A stretch of 64,000 nucleotides of DNA from Chloracidobacterium sp. (GTDB lineage Bacteria > Acidobacteriota > Blastocatellia > Pyrinomonadales > Pyrinomonadaceae), in assembly GCA_016716365.1 (NCBI GenBank), contig JADJWM010000007.1, positions 124,001 to 188,000 of the forward strand, given 5' to 3'. The number at the start of each line of letters is the position of its first letter. Within the stretch, counting starts at the first letter, position 1. The position numbers and the translations under genes are program-made. Below the pieces are notes generated by a model. That model was not told where the DNA came from. It saw only the letters and a list, made by a program, of their open reading frames with translations, and made no database searches. Below, in pieces: positions 18,061 to 26,560 of this stretch.

Positions 18061-19194
18061 CTAATACGTGGGATTCACGTTGGGGAAGGGGGTGTCGTCC
18101 TTACAAAGCGGATTGATAAAAGCACTGACCACGCCAACCAGTCCCGTCGGGTCCGCGGTACCGGCGATGTCGATGACATTTTTTGCGGTCACTATTCCAT
18201 TCGCCTCCATCATTAACGCCAGATGGCGAACACCCCACTCGCGCTTTATCTCGAAAGCTGCTTCCTTGCTGAATCTGACGTCGATCTCCTTTTCGATATT
18301 AGGGTGTGTCATATCGCCAAAGTTTTTTGCAAATTCCGTCGCGAAGAGGTCGGTTTGAGCCTTGATCGCATTGATCACAGTCGGCGACTTGGTAGCTGCC
18401 GTTATTGCGGCCTTGTTTACGTTATAAATTCTCTGCAGATCGGCGGCAAGTTTGGCCAATTTGACCAACTTGGGTGATTGAAGGGCGAGTTTGCCGCCGG
18501 CCTGTGCAGCCGCAGCCCCACCCGTCGCGGCCGAAGAACCGCCAAACGTAACTACCAAGGCAGCAATTTTCACGGCGGCTATGATCGGTGCCGAGGTCAT
18601 GGTAAATACAGCTTTTGCACATTGTCCCGGGGTGGTTGCACATCCCGCACCGCAGTCCACATTTTGCTGGCTAGGACAATTCTGCCAGCATACAGGACCA
18701 ACGCCTGTATAGTTGTTCTGGCAAGCCGGATAACACAACGCGCCGTCCTTCACCAAACCGGCAGGACACGTCGTGAGAGGTTGCACATCTCTGGCAGTTG
18801 CTGGCTTTTTGCAGGAAACCCCGATGTCTTCCCATCCGCTTGGACAAGTCGGGCTACACTGGGTTACGACCCCATGAAAGCCGGCTCTGCATTTTGGATA
18901 CCAAATAGCACCGCCCTGCTCGCAGCCCTGAGGATTTTCCTTCTCACATTTTGCCCGGTCCCAAATTACATAACCTGCGCCGCGAGAATATGCCCCGCCT
19001 TTTCCGCAATATAGCCCGTCATCGCGGAAACCCGCGGGACAATTCTTGTAGCAGAAGGTCGCTATACCCCGTTCGTCACTTCCGCAGGGCTTATAGCATA
19101 ACCCGGCGGTATCCTGCACGTATCCCGGCTGACAGATCATTGGCTGACCGGCGGTCCTTCCGACGCTTTGCCGCCAGCAGAATGGAAGTCTCAC
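18061..19194 (-). CDS. Cysteine-rich repeat protein, probable continuation of the hemopexin-repeat gene
   Basis: About 377 residues from a GTG that overlaps the previous stop (GTGA). The first 200 residues carry repeated Cys modules of the form CPxGxxxxGxxC...CP (CPAGFRDDGLYC, CPSGWEDIGVSC, CPAGLVKDGALC, CWQNCP). The rest is alanine-rich and helical. So many cysteines imply an oxidising compartment, yet this frame has no signal peptide. The frame reads on upstream of GTG as HALDLDKTSAVRLPFC, natural-looking protein, and one added base near 19220-19235 would join it to the secreted hemopexin gene. I therefore think it is the C-terminal half of one exported protein, or a translationally coupled partner. 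Confidence 0.65.
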   Translation of the reverse strand: MRLPFCWRQSVGRTAGQPMICQPGYVQDTAGLCYKPCGSDERGIATFCYKNCPAGFRDDGLYCGKGGAYSRGAGYVIWDRAKCEKENPQGCEQGGAIWYPKCRAGFHGVVTQCSPTCPSGWEDIGVSCKKPATARDVQPLTTCPAGLVKDGALCYPACQNNYTGVGPVCWQNCPSQQNVDCGAGCATTPGQCAKAVFTMTSAPIIAAVKIAALVVTFGGSSAATGGAAAAQAGGKLALQSPKLVKLAKLAADLQRIYNVNKAAITAATKSPTVINAIKAQTDLFATEFAKNFGDMTHPNIEKEIDVRFSKEAAFEIKREWGVRHLALMMEANGIVTAKNVIDIAGTADPTGLVGVVSAFINPLCKDDTPFPNVNPTY

Positions 19195-20057
19195 CGCGCT
19201 CGTTTTATCGAGATCCAGCGCATGACGTGCTCCATTTCATTGACCGTGAGCGGCGGCGGTCGGTTGGCAGCCGTTGGCGGTGACGAACTCGTTTCTCCTG
19301 ATCTTGTTGAAGTTGCGGCAGCGGTTGTCGCCCCGATTCCGATCCAGACGTCCTTGGTTTCGTTCGGCCAACCGGGCTCGACTGCAAACCCGATCGCCCG
19401 AGCAACCTTACTTCCTGAAAAGAAGTAGTTTCTGCCGTTGGAGTATTTGAATGCCGCACTTATCGGGCCGGCCGCTAGTACGCTCGCCGGGATGTCCGTT
19501 TCGCTAACGACCCTTTCATTCTTGAGCACGACGTGGCGCCGGCCTTTGTAAAGAATGACCGAGCCGTTGTCATCAAGAGCCGCGTCGATCCCGTTATGGA
19601 AAGCGGCGGGCAGGCCCTGCCAGCCTCCTGGAAGAGTAACGTTGTCATATCCGGGGTACGCGGTTTTGTTCACCGAATTGAAAGCCGAATAGGCATTTCC
19701 CTTGAAGAAGTAAATATTGTTCGAGTAGGGATCCTGCACCGCAGCGTCGATCCCAGAGTGAAACGACGCCGGAAGGCCCTGCCATTCGCCCGGAAGGGCC
19801 TTCGGATAGCCGGGATCGACATTCGTTCCGGTCAAGCGATAATACTGATTTCCTTTAAAAAAGTAGGATACTTTTTCACCCCTGTGAAAGAACGCGGCAT
19901 CGACATCCGCGGCCTGTACGGCCGGAGCAATTTCCGCCCGAACTTTCGGGACCAACGTTCCGAACGGGCCGAGCAGTATTGCCATGCTCATGAGAATTGC
20001 AAACATGGTTCGGATCGCCCCCTGAACGGACCTTTTTTGATTTGATCGGATATTCAT
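19191..20057 (-). CDS. Secreted hemopexin-repeat protein
   Basis: A 288-residue frame with a good ribosome-binding site (AGAGGAG) and a signal sequence (residues about 1-40, ILMSMAILLGPFG). Residues 50-240 hold four hemopexin-type blades, each with a DAAF/DAAV start and an FFKGNxY strand (DAAFFHRGEKVSYFFKG, DAAVQDPYSNNIYFFKG, DAALDDNGSVILYKG, SAAFKYSNGRNYFFSG). Such four-bladed propellers bind diverse ligands. The last 15 residues (VMRWISIKRAR) look out of frame compared with the natural-looking alternative frame, which leads into the Cys-rich gene at 19194; see the frameshift finding. Confidence 0.75.
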   Translation of the reverse strand: MNIRSNQKRSVQGAIRTMFAILMSMAILLGPFGTLVPKVRAEIAPAVQAADVDAAFFHRGEKVSYFFKGNQYYRLTGTNVDPGYPKALPGEWQGLPASFHSGIDAAVQDPYSNNIYFFKGNAYSAFNSVNKTAYPGYDNVTLPGGWQGLPAAFHNGIDAALDDNGSVILYKGRRHVVLKNERVVSETDIPASVLAAGPISAAFKYSNGRNYFFSGSKVARAIGFAVEPGWPNETKDVWIGIGATTAAATSTRSGETSSSPPTAANRPPPLTVNEMEHVMRWISIKRAR

Positions 20058-20156
20058 TGTTCTTCTCCTCTATTCTGTCAGCGTAAGGCGGCGATCAAGT
20101 TCCGTGACCTACTCACCCGATGTCGAACGATCTTCGCCATACTCGTGATTCTTTTG

Positions 20157-21002
20157 TTACTGTCTACTGCCGGCACTTTTTGCAGCGGTGGCAGCCCTTT
20201 TCTTCTCACGTTCCAACGCTATCAAGCCGGTCAGCGATTCCGCGTCTATCGCCCCTGGGATCATTCGTTCCCCGATGATGTAAGCCGGCGTGCCATTGAT
20301 CTCGAGTGCGGCCGCGAGGCGAATGTTGCGATCGATCTGCTCCGCCAGTTTTGGGTCTGCCATATCTCGCTGCAGAGCTGCAAAATTCAGTCCAAGTCGA
20401 TCCGAAATGCCCTTGATGGCTGCGTCATCCGTGCCTTGGGACGCCATCAGCCCGCGATGAAACTCAAGGTATTTTCCCTGTCGCCCCGCCGCTAAGGCCG
20501 CCCGGGCCGCAACATATGACTGCTGGCCGAGTACGGGGAACTCTTTGTAAACGATCCGGAGTGACGGGTCTTTTAACAGCACCGCGTCCAGGCCCGGAAG
20601 GGTGCTTTTGCAGTAGCCGCAGTTGTAGTCAAAAAATACGACGACCGCCATATCCGCATCTGCGTTTCCGGCACTCGGCGAGTCCGCGTCGTGAAAGATA
20701 GCGGGCCTCATTTCTTTAAGGATCTTCGCGGCATTCTCGCGGCGTTCCCTTTCTTCGGCTGCCTGCAGGGCCTGAAGGGCCTCTCGGACAATTGCCGGAT
20801 TCTTGAGCAGATATTCGCGGATGACCGCTTCTATCTTCTCTTTTTCTGATCCGGTCGAACTGGCCGGCACCGCGGGATCCCGGACACCGGCAACGGCCAA
20901 CTCTCGGCTCTGGCCCCGGGCATTCCCGGCCATGGCCGTAAATGTAAGAAAGATGGATAACGCTGCGATAAAACCCGTCGTCAAAATTCGGCTGTTTTTC
21001 AT
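20157..21002 (-). CDS. DsbA-family thiol-disulfide oxidoreductase (Com1/ScsC-like)
   Basis: About 281 residues. The start at 21002 has AAGGAG nine bases upstream and gives a clean signal peptide (MKNSRILTTGFIAALSIFL). A helical segment (about 55-100, IREYLLKNPAIVREAL) precedes the thioredoxin-fold domain with the active site CGYC (128-131, in FFDYNCGYCK), a DsbA-type helical insert and the cis-proline loop NGTPAYI. The architecture matches Com1/ScsC-type periplasmic proteins that make or rearrange disulfides. It lies just upstream, on the same strand, of the hemopexin/Cys-rich genes, whose products are obvious candidate substrates. Confidence 0.88.
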   Translation of the reverse strand: MKNSRILTTGFIAALSIFLTFTAMAGNARGQSRELAVAGVRDPAVPASSTGSEKEKIEAVIREYLLKNPAIVREALQALQAAEERERRENAAKILKEMRPAIFHDADSPSAGNADADMAVVVFFDYNCGYCKSTLPGLDAVLLKDPSLRIVYKEFPVLGQQSYVAARAALAAGRQGKYLEFHRGLMASQGTDDAAIKGISDRLGLNFAALQRDMADPKLAEQIDRNIRLAAALEINGTPAYIIGERMIPGAIDAESLTGLIALEREKKRAATAAKSAGSRQ

Positions 21003-21213
21003 CTGTTCGCTCCTTATCTGATAAAAGTGCTGCCGGAAAAAGGTCTCGCTCATCACCTTCCAATGAACATTTTTCTTCGGACCCTTCTGCCAAAATCTCT
21101 GTCTACTTACCTAAACAAGATTCCTGGCGAAAAAGGACCATCAAGGAAGACATTTATTTCTTGGGGCTTTTCGTCCATAATGAGAGGGAGAACCCGCAAT
21201 TAGCTGAGGTCGT

Positions 21214-21780
21214 ATGCCTGCACCCGATCCGCATCAGGTCACTCTTTTGTTAAACAAATGGAGCGACGGAGACGAAATGGCGCTCGAAGAGCTGATGCCG
21301 CTCGTCTATGATGAACTGCGGGTAATGGCGAAGCGGTACCTGAGCGGACAAAACCGGGCGCATACGTTCCAGACCACCGAACTGATCCACGAAGCGTATT
21401 TGAAGCTCGCCGGCGGCGAGAAAAAAGATTGGGAGAATCGTGCTCATTTTTTCGGCGTGGCGGCTCTCGCCATGCGGCATATATTGGTGAACTACGCCGT
21501 CTCAAAACGTTCACAAAAACGCGGCGGCGATCGGCACAGGGTCACTTTGGATGATGATTCGGTGGTCTCGATCGAGCGGACAGACGAAATTGTGGCTCTC
21601 AACGAAGCTCTCACGAATCTTGAAACGCTTGACCAAAGGAAGGGCCGCGTAGTGGAGCTGCGGTATTTTGGCGGAATGAGCATCGACGAAACAGCGTCGG
21701 TGCTAAAGGTCTCGCCGCAGACTGTTCAGCGAGACTGGCGTTTTGCCAAATCCTGGCTGATGCGTGAACTGACCTGCTAA
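21214..21780 (+). CDS. ECF-type RNA polymerase sigma factor
   Basis: A 188-residue sigma factor of the kind common in Acidobacteriota and Planctomycetota. Region 2 is LMPLVYDELRVMAKRYL with HTFQTTELIHEAYLKL, and region 4 is RKGRVVELRYFGGMSIDETASVLKVSPQTVQRDWRFAKSWL-like, ending LMREL. There is no visible anti-sigma gene; instead a Ser/Thr kinase gene starts 77 bases downstream on the same strand, an arrangement suggesting that phosphorylation controls the sigma factor. Confidence 0.93.
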   Translation: MPAPDPHQVTLLLNKWSDGDEMALEELMPLVYDELRVMAKRYLSGQNRAHTFQTTELIHEAYLKLAGGEKKDWENRAHFFGVAALAMRHILVNYAVSKRSQKRGGDRHRVTLDDDSVVSIERTDEIVALNEALTNLETLDQRKGRVVELRYFGGMSIDETASVLKVSPQTVQRDWRFAKSWLMRELTC

Positions 21781-21857
21781 TGATCGATCCGCTCTCAGAG
21801 ATCCTTAGTGCGGTTATTTGGATGAGTTGACTCCCTCTCCCAGAAGGCGTATTCGGT

Positions 21858-23120
21858 TTGAGATCTACAGAAGACCCGAATGTGAACGAACTTGCGCGAA
21901 TCGAAGAGATCTACCACGCGGTCGTTGATCTTCCCGAAGAGGAACGTCATCGATTCCTATCGGAGAGCTGCGGTGACGACGCCGAATTGCGATGCGAGGT
22001 CGAATCCCTCTTAAGCTTTGACGAAAAGGCTGGATCGTTCATCGAAACGCCGCCGGACGATCTTGCGGCGGCTCTCCTGGCCGACCGGCCGGGCCATGAC
22101 ATAGTCGGGAAACAGATCGATCATTACCGCATCGTCTCGCAGCTTGGCTCAGGCGGAATGGGTGAAGTATTTCTCGCCGAAGATACGAAACTCTTCCGAA
22201 AGGTCGCTCTCAAACTGCTTCCGGCCCAATTCGCGTCGAGTAAAGAACGCAAATTGCGATTCGAACGCGAAGCTCGAGCCGTGTCCGCCCTCAACCATCG
22301 CAATATCATCACGATCTACGAGATCCAGGAGGTAGAAGGGTTCTCTTTCATGGCGACGGAGTTCGTCGACGGCCGCACCCTGAACGATCTGATCGCGGAT
22401 GGGCCGATCCCGTGGCAGGATGCCGCAAAGATCGGGGCGCAGATCGCGTCCGCCTTGGATGCGGCCCACTCCGTCGGGATCATTCATCGGGATATCAAGC
22501 CGGCGAACATAATGGTCCGCCCCGACGGCGATATTAAGGTCCTGGACTTCGGCCTCGCGAAACTGACCGCACCGCCGGGCGAGAGCGGCAGCTTTGATAC
22601 TCGCGATCACAACGCCCGGAACCGGGTGATGGGCACGATCCACTATATGTCGCCGGAACAGGCCCTCGGCGCGGACCTCGATGAGCGGACCGACATTTTC
22701 AGCCTGGGCGTCGTGCTCTATGAAGTGCTGACGGGAAAACGGCCGTTTGCCGGGCAGAGTGACGCGGCCGTTTACAACGCGATCATCAACATCGAGCCTC
22801 CCAGTATCTGCGACTTAAAACCCGATGCTCCGCAAGAATTTGCCGGCGTTGTAGGTCTCGCAATGGCGAAGGACCCCGATCATCGGTTCAGGTCGGCGGC
22901 AGAACTGCACGACGCCCTTCGGGGTCTTGCTTCGGGAAAACGGCCCGAGATCGCCAGGCGGCCGGCTGTCCCCCGACCGGGGATGTGGCGGTCGCTGCCC
23001 GGCTTAACCCTGGCTGCTCTGATCGCGATCCTCATCCTCGTGATCGCATCGCTATTCATATTTCTGCCGACGGAAGCGCCCCGAAAGCTGCGGCCGCAAG
23101 CTTCAAATTCAACCAGTTGA
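21858..23120 (+). CDS. Ser/Thr protein kinase, N-terminal part of a frameshifted kinase-propeller gene
   Basis: A helical leader (1-75, including an LSFDEKAGSFIETP segment typical of these kinases) precedes a complete Hanks-type kinase domain: GSGGMGEV (97-104), K119 in VALKLLP, HRDIKPANIM with D212, and DFG at 230-232. A membrane segment follows (about 376-404). The frame ends after only 15 more residues, while the frame one base off continues directly into a TolB-like propeller. Adding one C to the C-run at 23079-23082 gives TEAPPKAAAASFKFNQ and joins the two into one protein of about 958 residues. The start is TTG at 21858, with GTG at 21882 as alternative. Confidence 0.88.
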   Translation: MRSTEDPNVNELARIEEIYHAVVDLPEEERHRFLSESCGDDAELRCEVESLLSFDEKAGSFIETPPDDLAAALLADRPGHDIVGKQIDHYRIVSQLGSGGMGEVFLAEDTKLFRKVALKLLPAQFASSKERKLRFEREARAVSALNHRNIITIYEIQEVEGFSFMATEFVDGRTLNDLIADGPIPWQDAAKIGAQIASALDAAHSVGIIHRDIKPANIMVRPDGDIKVLDFGLAKLTAPPGESGSFDTRDHNARNRVMGTIHYMSPEQALGADLDERTDIFSLGVVLYEVLTGKRPFAGQSDAAVYNAIINIEPPSICDLKPDAPQEFAGVVGLAMAKDPDHRFRSAAELHDALRGLASGKRPEIARRPAVPRPGMWRSLPGLTLAALIAILILVIASLFIFLPTEAPRKLRPQASNSTS

Positions 23121-24733
23121 CGAGCCAGGGCGGCGAAGAACTATTCCCCAGTCTTTCGCCCGATGGCCGGAGCTTTGTCTTCACCAGCAGGGAAAGCGGG
23201 AATTGGGATATTTACATGCAGCGCATCGGCGAAGCTAACCCGACCAACCTGACCGAAGGGTCTTTGGTACACGACGTTCAGGGCGTTTTCTCACCCGACG
23301 GCGGCAGCATCGCATTCCGGTCGGATCGGGACGGGGGCGGGATCTTCGTGATGGATGCAGCCGGCGGATCGGTCAGGCGCGTTGCCGAGATGGGCTATCA
23401 TCCCGCCTGGTCGCCCGATGGCAGAGAGATCGCGTTCGGGATCGATGATTTCGACGAACCCGGAAGCCGAACCATCGCTCCGAGTGAGCTTTGGCGGGTC
23501 AATGTCGCAACCGGAGCGAAACGTTTGGTCACGAATTCCGACGCCGTTCAGCCAAGGTGGTCTCCGACCGGCTCGCGCATAGCATTTTGGGGAATCAATT
23601 CCGCTGGCCAGCGTGACGTTTACACGGTCGCGGCCGACGGCGGCGAGGTAGAACCGGTCACAAATGACACGGCGACAGACTGGAATCCGGTTTGGTCGAC
23701 TGACGGCAGGTCTTTGTATTTTCTGAGCGACCGCGACGGTAGCATGAATCTATGGCAGGTCGCGATAGATGAAAGGACGGGCCGTGTCGAAGGTGAGCCC
23801 GAGGCTATCAGAATACCCGCAAAATACAGCAAGTTCCTGCAATTTTCACCGGACGGAACGAACTTTTTGTACGTCCAGACCACTAATTACACTAATTTGC
23901 TAGGGGTTGCTTTTGACCCCCGGACCGAGACTGCCGGCGAAGTGCCCTTCGAGATAACTCGCGGCTCAAAGATATCGACCAATCCGGACATCTCCACCGA
24001 CGGACGGTCGATCGTTTTTGACTCGATCGGCGACACACAGGAAGATCTGTTCGTCGCCGACGCGGACGGCGGTTCGATACGCCAGGTAACTAACGACGTT
24101 CCAAAGGATCGCGGCCCGCGTTGGTCGCCGGATGGTAACTTCATCTCGTTCTTGTCGGATGCCTCCGGAAAATATGAATGTTGGATCATGCGGGCTGACG
24201 GAAGCGAACGTGAGAAAATATCAAATTTTCCGGACGGCAACTGGGCACAGATGCCCATATGGTCACCCGACGGGCGACGTCTGCTTTGCAATACTTCGTA
24301 CGGCTATCCGATCATCTTCGACCTTGAGACGAAGGAATCGACACCCATCGCCACCCCGCCTGTTGCAGACGGCGAGACAGGGCACAGGTTCATGGCGTTG
24401 GCATGGAGTCCGGACGGAAGTAAGCTGCTGGGCCATAGGTTGGATTTCAACGCGACCGAACCCGCAATACAATTCTATGACCTTACGACAGAGAGGTTGG
24501 AACCCGTCGCCGATCTCGGCTATCGTGCGGTCTGGCTCTCTGACAGTAGGCGCTGCATTTTCACCTATCGCGAGAAGCTCTTTCTCGCCGATACGACCAC
24601 AAAGAGAATTCGGGAAATATTTTCCATCGCACCTTACCGCTTTCAATCGGTCTCCATTTCAAAGGACGACCGCACGATCTCTTTCTCCAGACAAAAATCC
24701 GAATCGGACATTTGGATGGCCGTCAGAGAGTAA
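22985..24733 (+). CDS. TolB-like beta-propeller, C-terminal part of the frameshifted kinase gene
   Basis: From about 23083 onward this frame encodes FKFNQLTSQGGEELFPSL and then repeated TolB/PD40 blades, each with a SPDG motif: SLSPDGRSFVFTS, VFSPDGGSIAFRSD, AWSPDGREIAFG, WSPTGSRIAF, RWSPDGNFISFLS, IWSPDGRRLLCN, AWSPDGSKLLG. The upstream GTG at 22985 lies in a region that overlaps the kinase frame and is not a natural start. In intact relatives the propeller is the extracytoplasmic sensor attached through one membrane helix to the kinase. It ends at 24733 with no downstream partner. Confidence 0.85.
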   Translation: MAVAARLNPGCSDRDPHPRDRIAIHISADGSAPKAAAASFKFNQLTSQGGEELFPSLSPDGRSFVFTSRESGNWDIYMQRIGEANPTNLTEGSLVHDVQGVFSPDGGSIAFRSDRDGGGIFVMDAAGGSVRRVAEMGYHPAWSPDGREIAFGIDDFDEPGSRTIAPSELWRVNVATGAKRLVTNSDAVQPRWSPTGSRIAFWGINSAGQRDVYTVAADGGEVEPVTNDTATDWNPVWSTDGRSLYFLSDRDGSMNLWQVAIDERTGRVEGEPEAIRIPAKYSKFLQFSPDGTNFLYVQTTNYTNLLGVAFDPRTETAGEVPFEITRGSKISTNPDISTDGRSIVFDSIGDTQEDLFVADADGGSIRQVTNDVPKDRGPRWSPDGNFISFLSDASGKYECWIMRADGSEREKISNFPDGNWAQMPIWSPDGRRLLCNTSYGYPIIFDLETKESTPIATPPVADGETGHRFMALAWSPDGSKLLGHRLDFNATEPAIQFYDLTTERLEPVADLGYRAVWLSDSRRCIFTYREKLFLADTTTKRIREIFSIAPYRFQSVSISKDDRTISFSRQKSESDIWMAVRE

Positions 24734-24921
24734 GCCAACCTGGATCATCCGTCTCAACTTTTTCACGTGGTAAGCACCATCCGATGGCAGCCGCTCGTCG
24801 GATTTGACCGGGCCTGAGGCGACGGGAGCATGATCCGGTCTTTCCATCCTCGCCGAATGTCGTTTGTCGGAAAGCGCCGTGCGATAATGACATTCGGAAA
24901 GTTCGATCTTGCGGCACGAAG

Positions 24922-26421
24922 ATGACTGAGTTGACCCAAATATCGGCGAGGGTTCTGTCGCTGGCGACCATGATACGGGAGGCCGGCGGCCGGGCGATGC
25001 TCGTCGGCGGGTGCGTGCGCGACGCGCTGATGGGCAAGGAGCCGAAGGACTGGGACCTGGAGGTTTACGGCGTCGAGCCGGAAAGGCTGCGAAAGCTGTT
25101 GGAGGAATTTGCGGTCGGTTGGAGCGGGGACGAGGTTGTCGCGATCGGCCCGGATGATCAACTTATCTCCGACGACGGCGGGCATGGCCGTATTCCGATA
25201 AGCGTTGTGGGCGAGGCATTTGCGGTTTACCGGCTGGGCCGCGATCTTGATGTTTCGCTGCCGCGCCGCGAGCGGAAATCCGGCCGCGGACATCGCGGTT
25301 TTGTGATCGAAGGCGACCCGGACATGTCGTTCAAGGAGGCGTGTTCGCGGCGAGATTTTACGGTCAACGCGATCCTGAAAGACCCTTTGACCGGCGAGAT
25401 CGTCGATCCGTTCGGCGGCAGGGAAGATATCGATCGAAAGGTCCTGCGGCACGTTTCGGCCGAGACCTTTGCCGAAGATTCGCTTCGTGTTCTGCGGGCG
25501 GCACAGTTTGCCGCGAGGCTTGAATTCGACATCGCACCCGAGACGGCCGATTTGTGCAGGGCCATCGACGTGACCGATCTGCCGCGGGAGCGGATCTGGG
25601 GCGAGCTTGAAAAGATGCTGCTTCAGGCCCGGCAGCCGTCGATCGGGCTCAAATGGCTCTACGATCTGGATGTCGTCGATCAGCTTTTTCCCGAATTGAA
25701 AGCACTCGTCGGCGTGCCGCAGGAACCCGACTGGCATCCGGAGGGCGACGTCGACGTGCACACCTTGATGGTGACCGACGAGGCGAGAAAGCTGATCGAC
25801 GATCTGCCTTACGAACGGCAGGTGGCGGTGATGCTCGGGGCCGTCGCGCACGATTTCGGCAAGCCGCCGACGACCGAATTTGTCGAGGGGCGGATACGTT
25901 CGCGAGGGCACGACGAGGCGGGCGTCGAGCCGACCATCTCGTTCCTGGACAGGCTGGGGATCTACACGCTGAACGGCTTCGACGTGCGCAAACAGGTGAT
26001 CGAATTGGTCCGCTACCACCTGAAGCCGGGCGAGTTTTACAAGGCCGAATCGAAGAATCCGGTCGGCGACGGGGCGTTTCGCCGGCTTGCACGCAAGGTC
26101 GAGCCCGATCTGCTTTACCGCGTCGCCAAGGCAGACAGCCTCGGCCGCAACCCCGATTGGCTGCCGCCCGAGAAGCATTTCGATTCGGCCGCTCAGGAAT
26201 GGTTCATCGAACGCGTCCGCTCTCTGCAGATAGAAAAAAAGGCCCCGGAACCGATTTTGATGGGTCGGCACCTCATCGAAATGGGCCTCAAACCCGGCCC
26301 GGATTTCAAGACGATCCTGGATGCGGTCTATGAGATGCAGCTGGACGGAAGCGTTGCCGATCTCGACCAAGCTTTGGAGCATGCGAGAGCCCTGTCCACT
26401 GGAAATTTTCGCGTCAAGTAA
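24922..26421 (+). CDS. cca: tRNA nucleotidyltransferase / poly(A) polymerase family protein with HD domain
   Basis: A 499-residue class II nucleotidyltransferase. The catalytic core is at the N-terminus (GGCVRDALMGKEPKDWDLEVYG with the DxD pair), then RRDFTVNAILKDP and GGREDIDRKVLRHV of the head and neck domains, and a C-terminal HD phosphohydrolase domain (GAVAHDFGKP, about 310). This layout belongs to bacterial CCA-adding enzymes that build or repair the 3' CCA of tRNA. A loop of about 40 residues (about 72-112) interrupts the usual core between DLEVYG and DVSLPRRERKSG. A poly(A) polymerase role cannot be excluded from the sequence alone. Confidence 0.88.
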   Translation: MTELTQISARVLSLATMIREAGGRAMLVGGCVRDALMGKEPKDWDLEVYGVEPERLRKLLEEFAVGWSGDEVVAIGPDDQLISDDGGHGRIPISVVGEAFAVYRLGRDLDVSLPRRERKSGRGHRGFVIEGDPDMSFKEACSRRDFTVNAILKDPLTGEIVDPFGGREDIDRKVLRHVSAETFAEDSLRVLRAAQFAARLEFDIAPETADLCRAIDVTDLPRERIWGELEKMLLQARQPSIGLKWLYDLDVVDQLFPELKALVGVPQEPDWHPEGDVDVHTLMVTDEARKLIDDLPYERQVAVMLGAVAHDFGKPPTTEFVEGRIRSRGHDEAGVEPTISFLDRLGIYTLNGFDVRKQVIELVRYHLKPGEFYKAESKNPVGDGAFRRLARKVEPDLLYRVAKADSLGRNPDWLPPEKHFDSAAQEWFIERVRSLQIEKKAPEPILMGRHLIEMGLKPGPDFKTILDAVYEMQLDGSVADLDQALEHARALSTGNFRVK

Positions 26422-26560
26422 GCTCCCGCCCACCCTCAGAAAATCTTCATAAGAAATTCAGAATTTCCTAAAGAGTCTGCGGGGACATGTGCGCGAGTAT
26501 TGCTTCGTGGCCCGGAGAACCACTTCCGTCCGCAAATCAAACGAATCCAGGAGAAAAAAT

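Noticed and set aside
24763..26433. 556-codon minus-strand open frame over cca
   Set aside because: Antisense to a gene with clear catalytic motifs.
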